A stretch of DNA of 64,000 bases from Brevibacillus brevis NBRC 100599 (GTDB lineage: Bacteria > Bacillota > Bacilli > Brevibacillales > Brevibacillaceae). Location of the stretch: NCBI RefSeq assembly GCF_000010165.1, contig NC_012491.1:4719501-4783500 (forward strand). Reading direction: 5' to 3'. Under the pieces are notes generated by a model that saw only the letters and a list, made by a program, of their open reading frames with translations, did not search any database and was not told the DNA's origin. Below, piece after piece: positions 54,219 through 62,920 of the stretch. Made by a program: the position numbers and the translations under genes. How positions within the stretch are numbered: the first letter of the stretch is position 1; every line of letters starts with the position of its first letter.

Positions 54219-56744
54219 CTACGATTGTGTGAGCTCCTCAGGGATATCAAGACCTGCCTTTTCTGCTTCTTCGAGGTGATGTTTCGCCAGAAGCTCGTCC
54301 ACATATTGCGCTTCATTCTGGTAAATCCTTGCCAGCTCGATATGCGCATGCGGGTAATCTCTTTCCAAAGCAGCATGAAAATATGTGATGGCGGCGTCGA
54401 TATTTTTGGCTGTACCATACCCATTACTGTAGAAAATCCCCAAATTATAGGCACTGAAATCGCTGCCTGCTTCGTAATCCTGCTGATAATAATGCAGCGC
54501 CTTTTCATAATTCCCTTTTGAATCATGCAAATAGCCAAGCCATTCAAAAACCGGAGAGCCTAATACCTCTCCCTGTTCATAATGCCAGAGAGCTTTGTCC
54601 AAATCTTGCGGCACCAGCTCCCCGTCATAATAGGTGGCGCCAAGATTGTTGTGAGCCAGCGCATGACCGTGTTCTGCCGCCTTGCCCATCCAGTACATAG
54701 CCTGATCGGCATCAGGCTCCGTGCCTATCCCGTGTCGATAGCAACAGCCTAATCCATTCATAGCATGGTGGTTGCCTGCCGCAGCCCCTAATTCATACCA
54801 GTAAAAAGCTTTATCAGCATCCTCGAAGCCTTCTAGACTGTAGTACATATGAGCAAGGTTGTTCATGGAGGGGGCATAGCCCTTTTTAGCAGCATGCGTA
54901 TCGTACAGAATGGCTTTCTCATAATCACCTGCTTCATACGCTTCCATGCCCAGGTTGTACAACGTTTCCACCGGCGTGTACTGATCTATGCTGTCACCAT
55001 CGGATTGCTCCCCTTTGGCATAGTCCAGCAGTCGCTTGCGAACCTCGGCATCAAAATAATAGCTGTAATAACGATCGCAGGCTTCCTCCAGAACAAGCGT
55101 TTTATCTGCCCTCGACAGGCCGTACTCGCTTACTAAATAAACGTCGTGACCCTTGAAGGCATAAGCAAAACCCTCGACCAGTGCCTTTTTCACCACCAGA
55201 TCGAATTCGAAATCACTCCATCGCTTTTCCGGCGATAAGGCAATGCTCCATAATCCATTTCTCTTCAAAGCATACGCATCCTGATGCAGCCAAAAAATGT
55301 TCTCATAATCGTCTAAGGGGAATAACCAAGCTGGTTGATCGGCATCCCCATGAAAAACGCCTAGCTTTCCATCTTTTTTCGCCAGCACCTGATTGCCCTG
55401 TCCAGCCTCCGTGTACACCTGTAAATCAATCAGTTCATCATATTCGTACGGCAGCAAAAGGCTCTCCTGCTGCTTGCCATAAGCGGCGTACTTCTTCCCC
55501 TTGCGCAGAACGAGCAGATTCGGAAAATGGGTTTGCCGATTCAATTTATCGAAGCCGGATGCTCCGACAGTGCCATCTTTTTTGTATAAGGTGCTATGAC
55601 TTGCACCCTTGTGTGGTTTGACGAGGATAAGCCCTTCGTCGATCCGTTCCACCGCCGCCAGAGGGAATTCCCCGACGTATTTCCAATATTCGTTAAAGAT
55701 TTTCCGATTCTTCCTGCCTTTGACTGCCGTATGGTAAAAGCCGTCTCCGCACTTGAAAGCTTCTTCATGCTCAAAATCTATCGTTACAGAACCAGATTCG
55801 TCCAGAACGCCCCACTTTCCGTCTTTCTTTGCCGTATGAAATCCTTGGTAATCAAGCAGTTCTAGCTCTTCATAGTGGATAGGGACAATCGTTTGGCCTT
55901 CCAGATTGATCAGACCATATCGACCATTTCGTTTGACAATGGCACAAGCAGAGCCGTATTCAAAATCGTAGGCATCCTCCCACTCTAATGGAATGACGAT
56001 TCTCCCGGATTTATGTACATAGCCGTATTTGCCATCTCGGGCAACCACGGCGAGATCTTCGGAAGCGAAATCGTAAAAGGCATCGAACTGAGGGGCGAGC
56101 AATACGTTTCCCTCTGCGTCTTTGAGACCTAGCAAGCCAGCTTCCTCAAAAATCTCCACGTCAGGTTGTTCTTCATAAGGCTGCCAGATGTGTCCCCAGC
56201 CGTATTGGTAGTCTTCATAATTGAGCAGCTCGGCAAAAGAACGAAAGCCCGGGTTCACGTCCATCAATTCGGAGTAGTTCAGCAGTGAGATGTCATCGTT
56301 GTCCATTGCCTTTGTCATGATCTCGTTGTTATGGGCAATATTGGCGCGCAGGGTTTCCGCCTGCTCGTCATGAGGGATGTCATCCATATTGAATACGTCC
56401 CAAGCATCGATGTGAAAATACGGAAGCGTTCGTTTTTCCAGATAGCTGAAAAGCTGATTTCTCGCTTCCGAAAATGCTTCTTTGTTACCGATTAACCCTT
56501 CCTGTCTCTCCAGGAAATCGTAGAATCGCTTCACGTTTTCGATGCCTGCCTGCGCGTCGTAATAGAGTCCGGAATTGTCCGGTTCGGTATGGTTGTTGTA
56601 ATTATTTCCGGCGATTGAACCACCTTCTATGAAGAGCGGTTGCAAGAGTAGGGGGACTTCATAGCCCCATTCCACCATCATCGTGTCGTTGTCTTGCGCT
56701 TGAGAAGGCTCACTGACGTTATAAACATAGACTCTGTGTGACAT
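54219..56744 (-). CDS. Large WG-repeat and Sel1-repeat protein
   Basis: 841 residues, cytosolic (no signal peptide). The first ~185 residues are of an N-terminal family I do not recognise. Then come WG beta-propeller repeats (repeated 'DGKYGYVHKSGRIVIPLEWE', 'NGRYGLINLEGQTIVPIHYE') to about 560, and a C-terminal array of Sel1/TPR-like repeats (AYEAGDYEKAILYDTHAAKKG, MNNLAHMYYS, 'GTEPDADQAMYWMGKAAEHG') to the end. Both repeat types bind proteins. Start ATG 56744 with GGGAGAGAAG. Function unknown; single gene. Confidence 0.88.
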   Translation of the reverse strand: MSHRVYVYNVSEPSQAQDNDTMMVEWGYEVPLLLQPLFIEGGSIAGNNYNNHTEPDNSGLYYDAQAGIENVKRFYDFLERQEGLIGNKEAFSEARNQLFSYLEKRTLPYFHIDAWDVFNMDDIPHDEQAETLRANIAHNNEIMTKAMDNDDISLLNYSELMDVNPGFRSFAELLNYEDYQYGWGHIWQPYEEQPDVEIFEEAGLLGLKDAEGNVLLAPQFDAFYDFASEDLAVVARDGKYGYVHKSGRIVIPLEWEDAYDFEYGSACAIVKRNGRYGLINLEGQTIVPIHYEELELLDYQGFHTAKKDGKWGVLDESGSVTIDFEHEEAFKCGDGFYHTAVKGRKNRKIFNEYWKYVGEFPLAAVERIDEGLILVKPHKGASHSTLYKKDGTVGASGFDKLNRQTHFPNLLVLRKGKKYAAYGKQQESLLLPYEYDELIDLQVYTEAGQGNQVLAKKDGKLGVFHGDADQPAWLFPLDDYENIFWLHQDAYALKRNGLWSIALSPEKRWSDFEFDLVVKKALVEGFAYAFKGHDVYLVSEYGLSRADKTLVLEEACDRYYSYYFDAEVRKRLLDYAKGEQSDGDSIDQYTPVETLYNLGMEAYEAGDYEKAILYDTHAAKKGYAPSMNNLAHMYYSLEGFEDADKAFYWYELGAAAGNHHAMNGLGCCYRHGIGTEPDADQAMYWMGKAAEHGHALAHNNLGATYYDGELVPQDLDKALWHYEQGEVLGSPVFEWLGYLHDSKGNYEKALHYYQQDYEAGSDFSAYNLGIFYSNGYGTAKNIDAAITYFHAALERDYPHAHIELARIYQNEAQYVDELLAKHHLEEAEKAGLDIPEELTQS

Positions 56745-56837
56745 GTCTTCTCTCCCTTTGATTTCCAATTGCTTCTGATAACATTGTAAGCAAATCTAGC
56801 AGGGCAAAACAATCCGACTGATGGGCTATCCAATGAA

Positions 56838-56875
56838 AAAGGCTGACTAGCAAAAATCATGCTGGTCAGCCCTTT
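56838..56875 (-). terminator. Terminator of the PIG-L operon
   Basis: AAAGGCTGACTAGC / GCTGGTCAGCCTTT stem with a 9-base loop and T-run leftward. It ends the five-gene operon of region 8. Confidence 0.8.
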
Positions 56876-56887
56876 CTACTTTTTAGA

Positions 56888-57625
56888 TTACAGGTCAATG
56901 AGAGGAATACTCCCACCCACACTAACGGGCTCGATCGCCTTGCCCGCCGAGCGCACCAATGTAAAGTACTCATAGCAGCCAATGACACCAAAGTCCCCAT
57001 CGATCACACCCGGATAAGCGCGATTCACGGAATACTCCTGACTTAAGTGAGCCTTCAGCGCCTCTCCTTTTTGTATCCGATAGCCCGAAATATCGACCTT
57101 GCCTGTAATCGGAACCGCTGGCTTTGGACCATGATCCGGGCAATGATCGTAGTAGTGCGGGATCGAAACATAGTACAGATCAGGATATTCTGCCTGCGTC
57201 AAGCTCGCTTCCGCTTGTTTGACGGCTCGTGTCGTTGCCTCGCACGTGACGATATGATCGGGATGGCCCGTTACCCCGTCCGGCGGAAACGTAACAACGA
57301 CATTCGGCTTCCATTCTTCTATCGCTTCCCGAATCTTATCTACCAGCTCATCCAGATCGGCATTTTGCAAGGAACCATCCGGGTACCGGAACAATTCGAG
57401 ACGACTGATTCCCAGCACTTCCGCCGCTGTTTTCAGCTCTAGCTCTCGATGTTTTGCCAGCTTTTCTCTACAATCGATTTCGAATGGACCGCTGCGTCCT
57501 TTGCAGCCGGAGGTAATGCACAAATAACACGTTTCATGTCCGGCGTCCTTGCACTTTGCCAACGTTCCCCCGCAGGCAAAAGACTCATCGTCCGGATGGG
57601 GGAAAACGACCATTACTTTTTTCAT
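56888..57625 (-). CDS. PIG-L (LmbE/BshB-type) N-deacetylase, cytosolic
   Basis: 245 residues, PIG-L fold. Zinc motif FPHPDDESFACGG (AHPDDE-type, about 9-21), then CITSGCKGRSGPF, and PDGVTGHPDHIVT (GHPDH, about 112-124). No signal peptide. ATG 57625 sits 6 bases after GAGGTG. Relatives deacetylate GlcNAc-inositol, GlcNAc-malate (bacillithiol) and similar small amino-sugar glycosides. Last gene of an operon with a GlcNAc-type kinase and two secreted PIG-L proteins. Confidence 0.93.
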   Translation of the reverse strand: MKKVMVVFPHPDDESFACGGTLAKCKDAGHETCYLCITSGCKGRSGPFEIDCREKLAKHRELELKTAAEVLGISRLELFRYPDGSLQNADLDELVDKIREAIEEWKPNVVVTFPPDGVTGHPDHIVTCEATTRAVKQAEASLTQAEYPDLYYVSIPHYYDHCPDHGPKPAVPITGKVDISGYRIQKGEALKAHLSQEYSVNRAYPGVIDGDFGVIGCYEYFTLVRSAGKAIEPVSVGGSIPLIDL

Positions 57626-57635
57626 TTCTGACACC

Positions 57636-58652
57636 TCACTCGCCGCCCGATTGGCGTTCTAGATAAGCCAATCCTTTTGCTATGACACCGTAAATCGGAT
57701 CGTTTTGCGCATTTTCGATGACGACCTGAGAAGCGTACTCTCGGACGTGCTCTACGACGATCTCTCGCACGCGATCATCGTTTTGCAAAACGCCTCCCTG
57801 CATAATCATCTGAAACGGCTTGGCTTTCATTTGCAACGTATCAATGACCGCCCGAGCAGCATTGAAAAGCTCTTCGCCTGCAACCTGCAAGATAGCAACT
57901 GCCACCTTATCTCCGGCGAGTGCAGCCTGGCTGACTAGCGGCGATAGCTCTCCTACCTTCTCGACGGAATAATGCTCACTGTACGTCCAGTTAAATAACT
58001 CATCTACGCGTCCCAGTCCAACGTGCGGGAGGAGCAGCTCCTTCAATGCAGTCGGCTCGCCGCGGCCATCTGCTGCTTTTAATACCGCCATAATTGCTTG
58101 CTTACCGATCCAGTAGCCGCTGCCCTCGTCACCGACCCGATGTCCCCAGCCTCCTGCTCGCGCCGTTTCCTGTTCATCATTTACACCAAAGGCAATCGAG
58201 CCAGTGCCTGCGATAACCAGAATGCCGGGGCTGCCTCCGGTCGCACCGAGCAAGGCCGCAAACCCGTCGTTTTCCACAATCAGCTGCTGGACACGAATAC
58301 CGAGCTGGTGCAGCACCTTGCTTACCATCCGCGAGATCACCTGTCGATCATACTCCGTATCCAGACCAGCGATCCCGAACACCGCGCACTCGATTTCCCA
58401 TTCGATTGGTCCATCCGGGGTCGGAGTGCCGTTCATTAAAGGGGCAACTGTTTGACGAGTGACCGCATCGGCCAGAGCTTGGCTGATTGCTGCAACCAAC
58501 TCACGAGCTGCCGCTTCCTCCCCGATTCCTTGATAATTGCATGAACCGGAGCGTCCTGCACCGATTTCCTTTCTGGAGCGGTCCACCAGTACCGCCAGAC
58601 ACTTGGTGCCCCCTCCGTCCACTGCCAGAAGAGGTATTCGCACCACTGCCAT
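57636..58652 (-). CDS. BadF/N-acetylglucosamine-kinase-type ATPase
   Basis: 338 residues, ASKHA fold. LAVDGGGTKCLAVLVD at the N-terminus (phosphate-1), IAGTGSIAFG (phosphate-2) and the GGVLQNDDRVREIV adenosine region. Such enzymes phosphorylate N-acetylglucosamine or related amino sugars. Start ATG 58652 overlaps the stop of the lyase gene (TAATG). Kinase and cytosolic PIG-L side by side suggest an imported amino-sugar conjugate is processed here. Confidence 0.9.
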   Translation of the reverse strand: MAVVRIPLLAVDGGGTKCLAVLVDRSRKEIGAGRSGSCNYQGIGEEAAARELVAAISQALADAVTRQTVAPLMNGTPTPDGPIEWEIECAVFGIAGLDTEYDRQVISRMVSKVLHQLGIRVQQLIVENDGFAALLGATGGSPGILVIAGTGSIAFGVNDEQETARAGGWGHRVGDEGSGYWIGKQAIMAVLKAADGRGEPTALKELLLPHVGLGRVDELFNWTYSEHYSVEKVGELSPLVSQAALAGDKVAVAILQVAGEELFNAARAVIDTLQMKAKPFQMIMQGGVLQNDDRVREIVVEHVREYASQVVIENAQNDPIYGVIAKGLAYLERQSGGE

Positions 58653-60160
58653 TACCCCACACTCCATTCAGCTGTCATCTGATCAAGCCCTTTCATCACA
58701 TTCGCATTCGCCTGCTTTTTCTGTGTCAGCCATTCTGTTTCCTGCTGGAGTACCGCTTGGCGAACGGCGATCATGCGCTTCATTTCCTCTGGATTTGGTC
58801 CACCAGGAAGCTTGCGGATCATTACGAAATGAACGGGGTCAAGCGCCAGCCTGAGCTCTTCTGCTGTGAGCGACAGCTCCCGCCCGATTACTTCTATAGC
58901 TGCACGGTTTACCAGCTCCAAGCTGATTTGATTTGCAGCGAGCTGCTCGCTCATCGCTTCTTTTACCACACGACTCACGATGTGATGAGATTTGCGGAAC
59001 GAAAGCTGATCCGTGCGCACCAATGTATCCGCGAGCTCAGTGACGGTCGCAAAGCTGCCCTTTGCCCGCTCCAAGAGGACGTCCTTGTTCACTTCCATCG
59101 TCCCCACAACACTCGCCATCAAGCGATACATCTGCTCGAGCACTCCCATGCTCCGCCACGCGTATGGCTGCATGTCATCCTCGGTATCCACGATATCGCC
59201 AAAAGGCGTATTGTGCATCATCGTAAGCACTGTCGTCGCATTGCCTGCCGCACTGGACAACAGCGAGCGCATATGTTCAAAGGAAACCGGATTGCGCTTT
59301 TGCGGCATGATGGAGCTGATCTGCACGTACGGACTTGCGACTTTTAACCCCGCGAATTCCTGTGTGCACCAGAGCAGCATATCTTGAACCGTACGCCCCA
59401 AATTAATGGCTGCTAATTGTACAGCTGTCGCTACTTCCCCTAAATAATCCGCGCCGCAGACTGCATCATAAGAATTTTCCACCAACTCATCAAATCCGAG
59501 CAATTCGCGCATCCGCTCCCGGCTGATCGCAAAGCCAGAAGTCGTCAATGCCGCTGCCCCCATGGGTGAGCGATTGACCGTGTGATAGGCTTGAATCAGT
59601 CGCTTGATATCACGGCTGAGCATGTCAGTAGCCGCCATGATGTAATGCGCCATTGTCGTTGGCTGAGCCTGCTGTGTATGTGTGTAGCCAATCATAATCG
59701 TATCCACATGCTCATTTGCAAAGAGGAGCAAATGCTCTTTCAGATAGAGGGCAGAAGTCAAGGTCACCAACAATTTTTCGCGCAGCACCATGCGGTATAT
59801 GGTAATCCCCATATCGTTGCGGCTGCGGGCCAGATGCAGATTTCCTGCCACATCAGGAGCCAGTTCCAGCAAACGGCTCTCTACCTGAAAGAACAAATCT
59901 TCAAACTGCCCGGTGTAATGCGATTGGCGCAGCTCTTCCATTTCGATTCCACACAGTGCACCAGCAATTCTTTTGGCCTCATCGTCTGTGAGCAATTCTT
60001 GTTCACGAAGCATGATCAAATGTGCCTTGTTGATCGCCATCATCGGATGCAGCAAATGGTGCTTTGCTTCATTAAATGCAGGCTCCAAAACCGCCTCCAC
60101 GTATGTCTTGCCAGGGAAACTGGCTCCCTCCTGTTGAAAAATTCGCTCTCTGTAATTCAT
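58652..60160 (-). CDS. Argininosuccinate-lyase-like enzyme, fumarase/ASL superfamily
   Basis: 502 residues, ASL/fumarase superfamily. The signature SSIMPQKRNP is present (about 287-296), as are HLARSRNDM and TTMAHYIMAATD. It probably eliminates fumarate or a similar acid from an aspartyl- or malyl-type adduct. Not the housekeeping argH, as no arginine genes are near and the neighbours are amino-sugar proteins. Coupled to the kinase gene. Its substrate is unknown; an amino-sugar conjugate is a guess from context. Confidence 0.87.
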   Translation of the reverse strand: MNYRERIFQQEGASFPGKTYVEAVLEPAFNEAKHHLLHPMMAINKAHLIMLREQELLTDDEAKRIAGALCGIEMEELRQSHYTGQFEDLFFQVESRLLELAPDVAGNLHLARSRNDMGITIYRMVLREKLLVTLTSALYLKEHLLLFANEHVDTIMIGYTHTQQAQPTTMAHYIMAATDMLSRDIKRLIQAYHTVNRSPMGAAALTTSGFAISRERMRELLGFDELVENSYDAVCGADYLGEVATAVQLAAINLGRTVQDMLLWCTQEFAGLKVASPYVQISSIMPQKRNPVSFEHMRSLLSSAAGNATTVLTMMHNTPFGDIVDTEDDMQPYAWRSMGVLEQMYRLMASVVGTMEVNKDVLLERAKGSFATVTELADTLVRTDQLSFRKSHHIVSRVVKEAMSEQLAANQISLELVNRAAIEVIGRELSLTAEELRLALDPVHFVMIRKLPGGPNPEEMKRMIAVRQAVLQQETEWLTQKKQANANVMKGLDQMTAEWSVG

Positions 60161-60228
60161 CTTTCTTGCATCTCCTTCCTACCCATTCGTAAGCTGCTTC
60201 TATTTTTGCGTCTGATTTTCTTTTAGGA

Positions 60229-60258
60229 GGGAGGCGACCGCCGAACGATCGCCTTCCC
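60229..60258 (-). promoter_or_regulatory. Stem-loop between the secreted PIG-L gene and the lyase gene
   Basis: GGGAAGGCGA pairs with TCGCCTCCC with one bulged base, in the 109-bp gap. No U-run follows, so it may be an RNA-stability element. Confidence 0.4.
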
Positions 60259-60269
60259 TTCTACTATGA

Positions 60270-62801
60270 TTACTGCTGTGGGCTGATCATGTTGACAAAC
60301 AATCGGATCGCACCCGGTACGAGTGACGGAATTTCGCGATACCACACAAGCGAGCTGTAGGTATATGTTCCTTTTCCATACTTGGCAGTGAGGTACGTAC
60401 CCGTAAATTCCTTCTCGCCTTCGTCGCCATTCGAGATTAGCTCGGTGAATTCCTTGCCCCATTCAGATGGATTGTAAGCGGAACGATCCTGAATCCAGTT
60501 ATCCCAATCTTTCTCCGTGATTTTGTTTGGCGAATGGAATAATGCATGATCAGACGCCAATACTGTCACTTTGGAGGTTTCGTCTGTGACACGCCATTGA
60601 ATCAGCGGAGCACCGATTTTGATCGGATAAGGAGCCAGCTCCGGCTTCCATTTATCCTCTGGCTTGTGGTATTGCACGACCAGATTTCCGCCGTTTTCCA
60701 CGTATTTGAGCAAGCGTGCATTCGAAGGAATCAGCTCAGGTCGGAATCCATAAGCGCGAATGCCCAGCACGATCGTATCGTATTGATCCAGATCGCCAGA
60801 CTCAATGTCTTTTGCCGACAGATTGGTCACATTGACTCCCAATTGGGACAAATACTGATCGATATTGTCAAAGCCACTGGATACGTAACCGACCTTCAGT
60901 CCTTCCGGCACCTTCAGGTCAAATGCCTGGATGGCAAGTGTCGCTGGTTGGACAAAGTAAGTCGTGCCGATATGCGGGTAACGGATGACCTGGGCTCCAT
61001 GTCGGCTCTCTTTTCCACTGCCAGACGCTACTGCTGTCACCGTATACTTATCCGGTTGGACCGAAGCGTCTGCTTTGATCGTAAAGGCAACGGACTTCGT
61101 TTCTCCCTTGGCCTCAAAGGCGAGCGGTGCTGCTTGTGGCTCCACGCTCCAGCCTTTTGGTACATCGAGAGAGATGACTGTTTTCGCTGCACCTGGATTG
61201 TAGTTTTTCACTGTAACCTTGACCGGGATTGGCTCCTCCGGCTTCTGCGTATTCAAAACCGTCGCATTTGGACTCAGCACCATAGAAAAAGATGGAAGAA
61301 CTGCAATGGCATCTGCTGGTGTCACATGGCTATTCGCCGTCGCGCCTGCAAAGCTGTAGCTGACGTCTGCTGTAATGGCAGGAGCGGCATACGGTTGGAA
61401 CAGAGCAGCATCAGAAGGAACTGTGACATCAAAGGTTGTCTTCACTGTCTGATTGTAGCCGAGCGATGAAAAGCTGGTGGTCGATTGCGGCTTGGCTTGC
61501 CAGCCTTTTGGTACATTTAGCGCGAGATTGATCTTCCCGACTTTTGCTTGGCCGCCGTTGTAAGCCGTGACCGTTACTTTTGTCGTTTGGCCTGCTACCA
61601 GTTCAGTTGTCTCAGGCTTTACTTTCGTTACGAGCGAGAGCGCTTCGGCACTCGCTTTGTTCAGCTGGGATTTCTTCACTCCCAAACGATGGCGCAAGTC
61701 TGTTTTCGTGTCAGTTGCCAGGGAGGAGGCTTCGACTGCTACCGTCGCTTTTTCCACATCCGCCAGCATCTCATGCGCTTCCTTGGCTACTGACGCAAAG
61801 CTTGGGTACGCAGCAATGACCTCTGCGGCATCCTTTTGCAGCTTTTTCAGTTCACCCGCGACTTTTTCCCCGCCAGACTGGCTGGCAACGTCCTTGGCTA
61901 AATCGTCAAATGAATAGGCAATTCCCTCAAAAAAGTCTGCTTCCTTGTCTTTTGTCTCTACGATGGATTGATCGAGCTTGTAATAATTGAAGCTTGGCCC
62001 TTCGTCATAGTGGCGTCCCATGCCCTGGCTCTTATGCATGAAACGGGATTCTTCGCCGAGTTGGACGTAAGAGGCACCATAAATTTCGTCATAGTCGCCC
62101 ACAGGCACCTTGACCGAGTAATCCTGTTCCTTTGCAGGCAGATACAGCTTCTTCACCTGCCAAGGAGCCAAGCCTTCCTTTGCATGCTGTGGAAAAACGT
62201 TTGGATCTGCGGCATCCTTGAATGCCCGCACCGTAATAACATTAATGGCGCGATGATGACCGTGAGTCGAAGGTTCGTTCAAAAATGCGGGAATCACGAC
62301 ATCGGGTCTCAGTGTCCGGATACGACGGATGAGCTTTTCATACGCGACATCCTCGCCCCATTTTTGCAAGGTTTCATCCGGGCTTTTGGAAAAGCCGAAG
62401 TCAAAAATAGGGTCATCGATTTTTTCACTGAGGTTCTCCAGATGGATGTTCGTGATTTTGGAAGCTTCCTGCAATTCGCGGGTACGAATAATCCCCAGCG
62501 CATTACCCAGCTCGCTGCCTATCTCGTTCTGTCCTCCCTCGCCTCGGTTCGCAATGACACTGGATGTGTCCACCCCTTTGCCAAGCGACAAGTACGCGAG
62601 CATTGAACTGTGCTCATCGTCCGGATGTGCTCCAGTGTTCATCGCACTGGCAATCGTGGTGAGCGGCTTGATGGCTTTCCACAGGTCGACAACCCCGCGG
62701 TCTGCATGGGCGGTCTCGGGTGCTATCGGCATAATCAGACTCGTGGCCAGCACCGCAGCAGTCGTAATCGTGTACAGCTTGGCAAGTTTCCCCTTACTCA
62801 A
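60270..62801 (-). CDS. Secreted PIG-L deacetylase with NEW3 domains and C-terminal GATase-like domain
   Basis: About 843 residues. Signal peptide (about 10-38), PIG-L domain (about 40-300) with GAHPDDEHSSML and PSTHGHHRA zinc motifs, two NEW3/alpha-galactosidase-associated beta domains (about 390-600), and a C-terminal domain (about 640-840, IRAYGFRPELI; NGGNLVVQYH) resembling ThuA/GATase-like folds. It is likely secreted and acts on N-acetylated sugars outside the cell. GGAGG lies 8 bases before TTG 62801, so I prefer TTG to ATG 62816. Its right neighbour is a close paralogue. Confidence 0.88.
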   Translation of the reverse strand: MSKGKLAKLYTITTAAVLATSLIMPIAPETAHADRGVVDLWKAIKPLTTIASAMNTGAHPDDEHSSMLAYLSLGKGVDTSSVIANRGEGGQNEIGSELGNALGIIRTRELQEASKITNIHLENLSEKIDDPIFDFGFSKSPDETLQKWGEDVAYEKLIRRIRTLRPDVVIPAFLNEPSTHGHHRAINVITVRAFKDAADPNVFPQHAKEGLAPWQVKKLYLPAKEQDYSVKVPVGDYDEIYGASYVQLGEESRFMHKSQGMGRHYDEGPSFNYYKLDQSIVETKDKEADFFEGIAYSFDDLAKDVASQSGGEKVAGELKKLQKDAAEVIAAYPSFASVAKEAHEMLADVEKATVAVEASSLATDTKTDLRHRLGVKKSQLNKASAEALSLVTKVKPETTELVAGQTTKVTVTAYNGGQAKVGKINLALNVPKGWQAKPQSTTSFSSLGYNQTVKTTFDVTVPSDAALFQPYAAPAITADVSYSFAGATANSHVTPADAIAVLPSFSMVLSPNATVLNTQKPEEPIPVKVTVKNYNPGAAKTVISLDVPKGWSVEPQAAPLAFEAKGETKSVAFTIKADASVQPDKYTVTAVASGSGKESRHGAQVIRYPHIGTTYFVQPATLAIQAFDLKVPEGLKVGYVSSGFDNIDQYLSQLGVNVTNLSAKDIESGDLDQYDTIVLGIRAYGFRPELIPSNARLLKYVENGGNLVVQYHKPEDKWKPELAPYPIKIGAPLIQWRVTDETSKVTVLASDHALFHSPNKITEKDWDNWIQDRSAYNPSEWGKEFTELISNGDEGEKEFTGTYLTAKYGKGTYTYSSLVWYREIPSLVPGAIRLFVNMISPQQ

Positions 62802-62920
62802 TGAACGTTCCTCCATTCCATTTTCAGATTGATGTCTATATCAATCATGGCGGTCTGTACGTTTGCATTTCATTGATGTAGCCATGGATCGACCCACGTT
62901 GGCCCGGAGTGGATGGGGCA

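Noticed and set aside
58487..59347. 286-codon plus-strand frame over the kinase and lyase genes
   Set aside because: Antisense to two coupled, recognisable enzymes; Cys/His/Pro-rich composition typical of shadow frames.
58652..60160. Housekeeping argininosuccinate lyase (argH)
   Set aside because: No argG or other arginine genes nearby and the coupled neighbours are amino-sugar enzymes. The superfamily assignment stands, the substrate does not.
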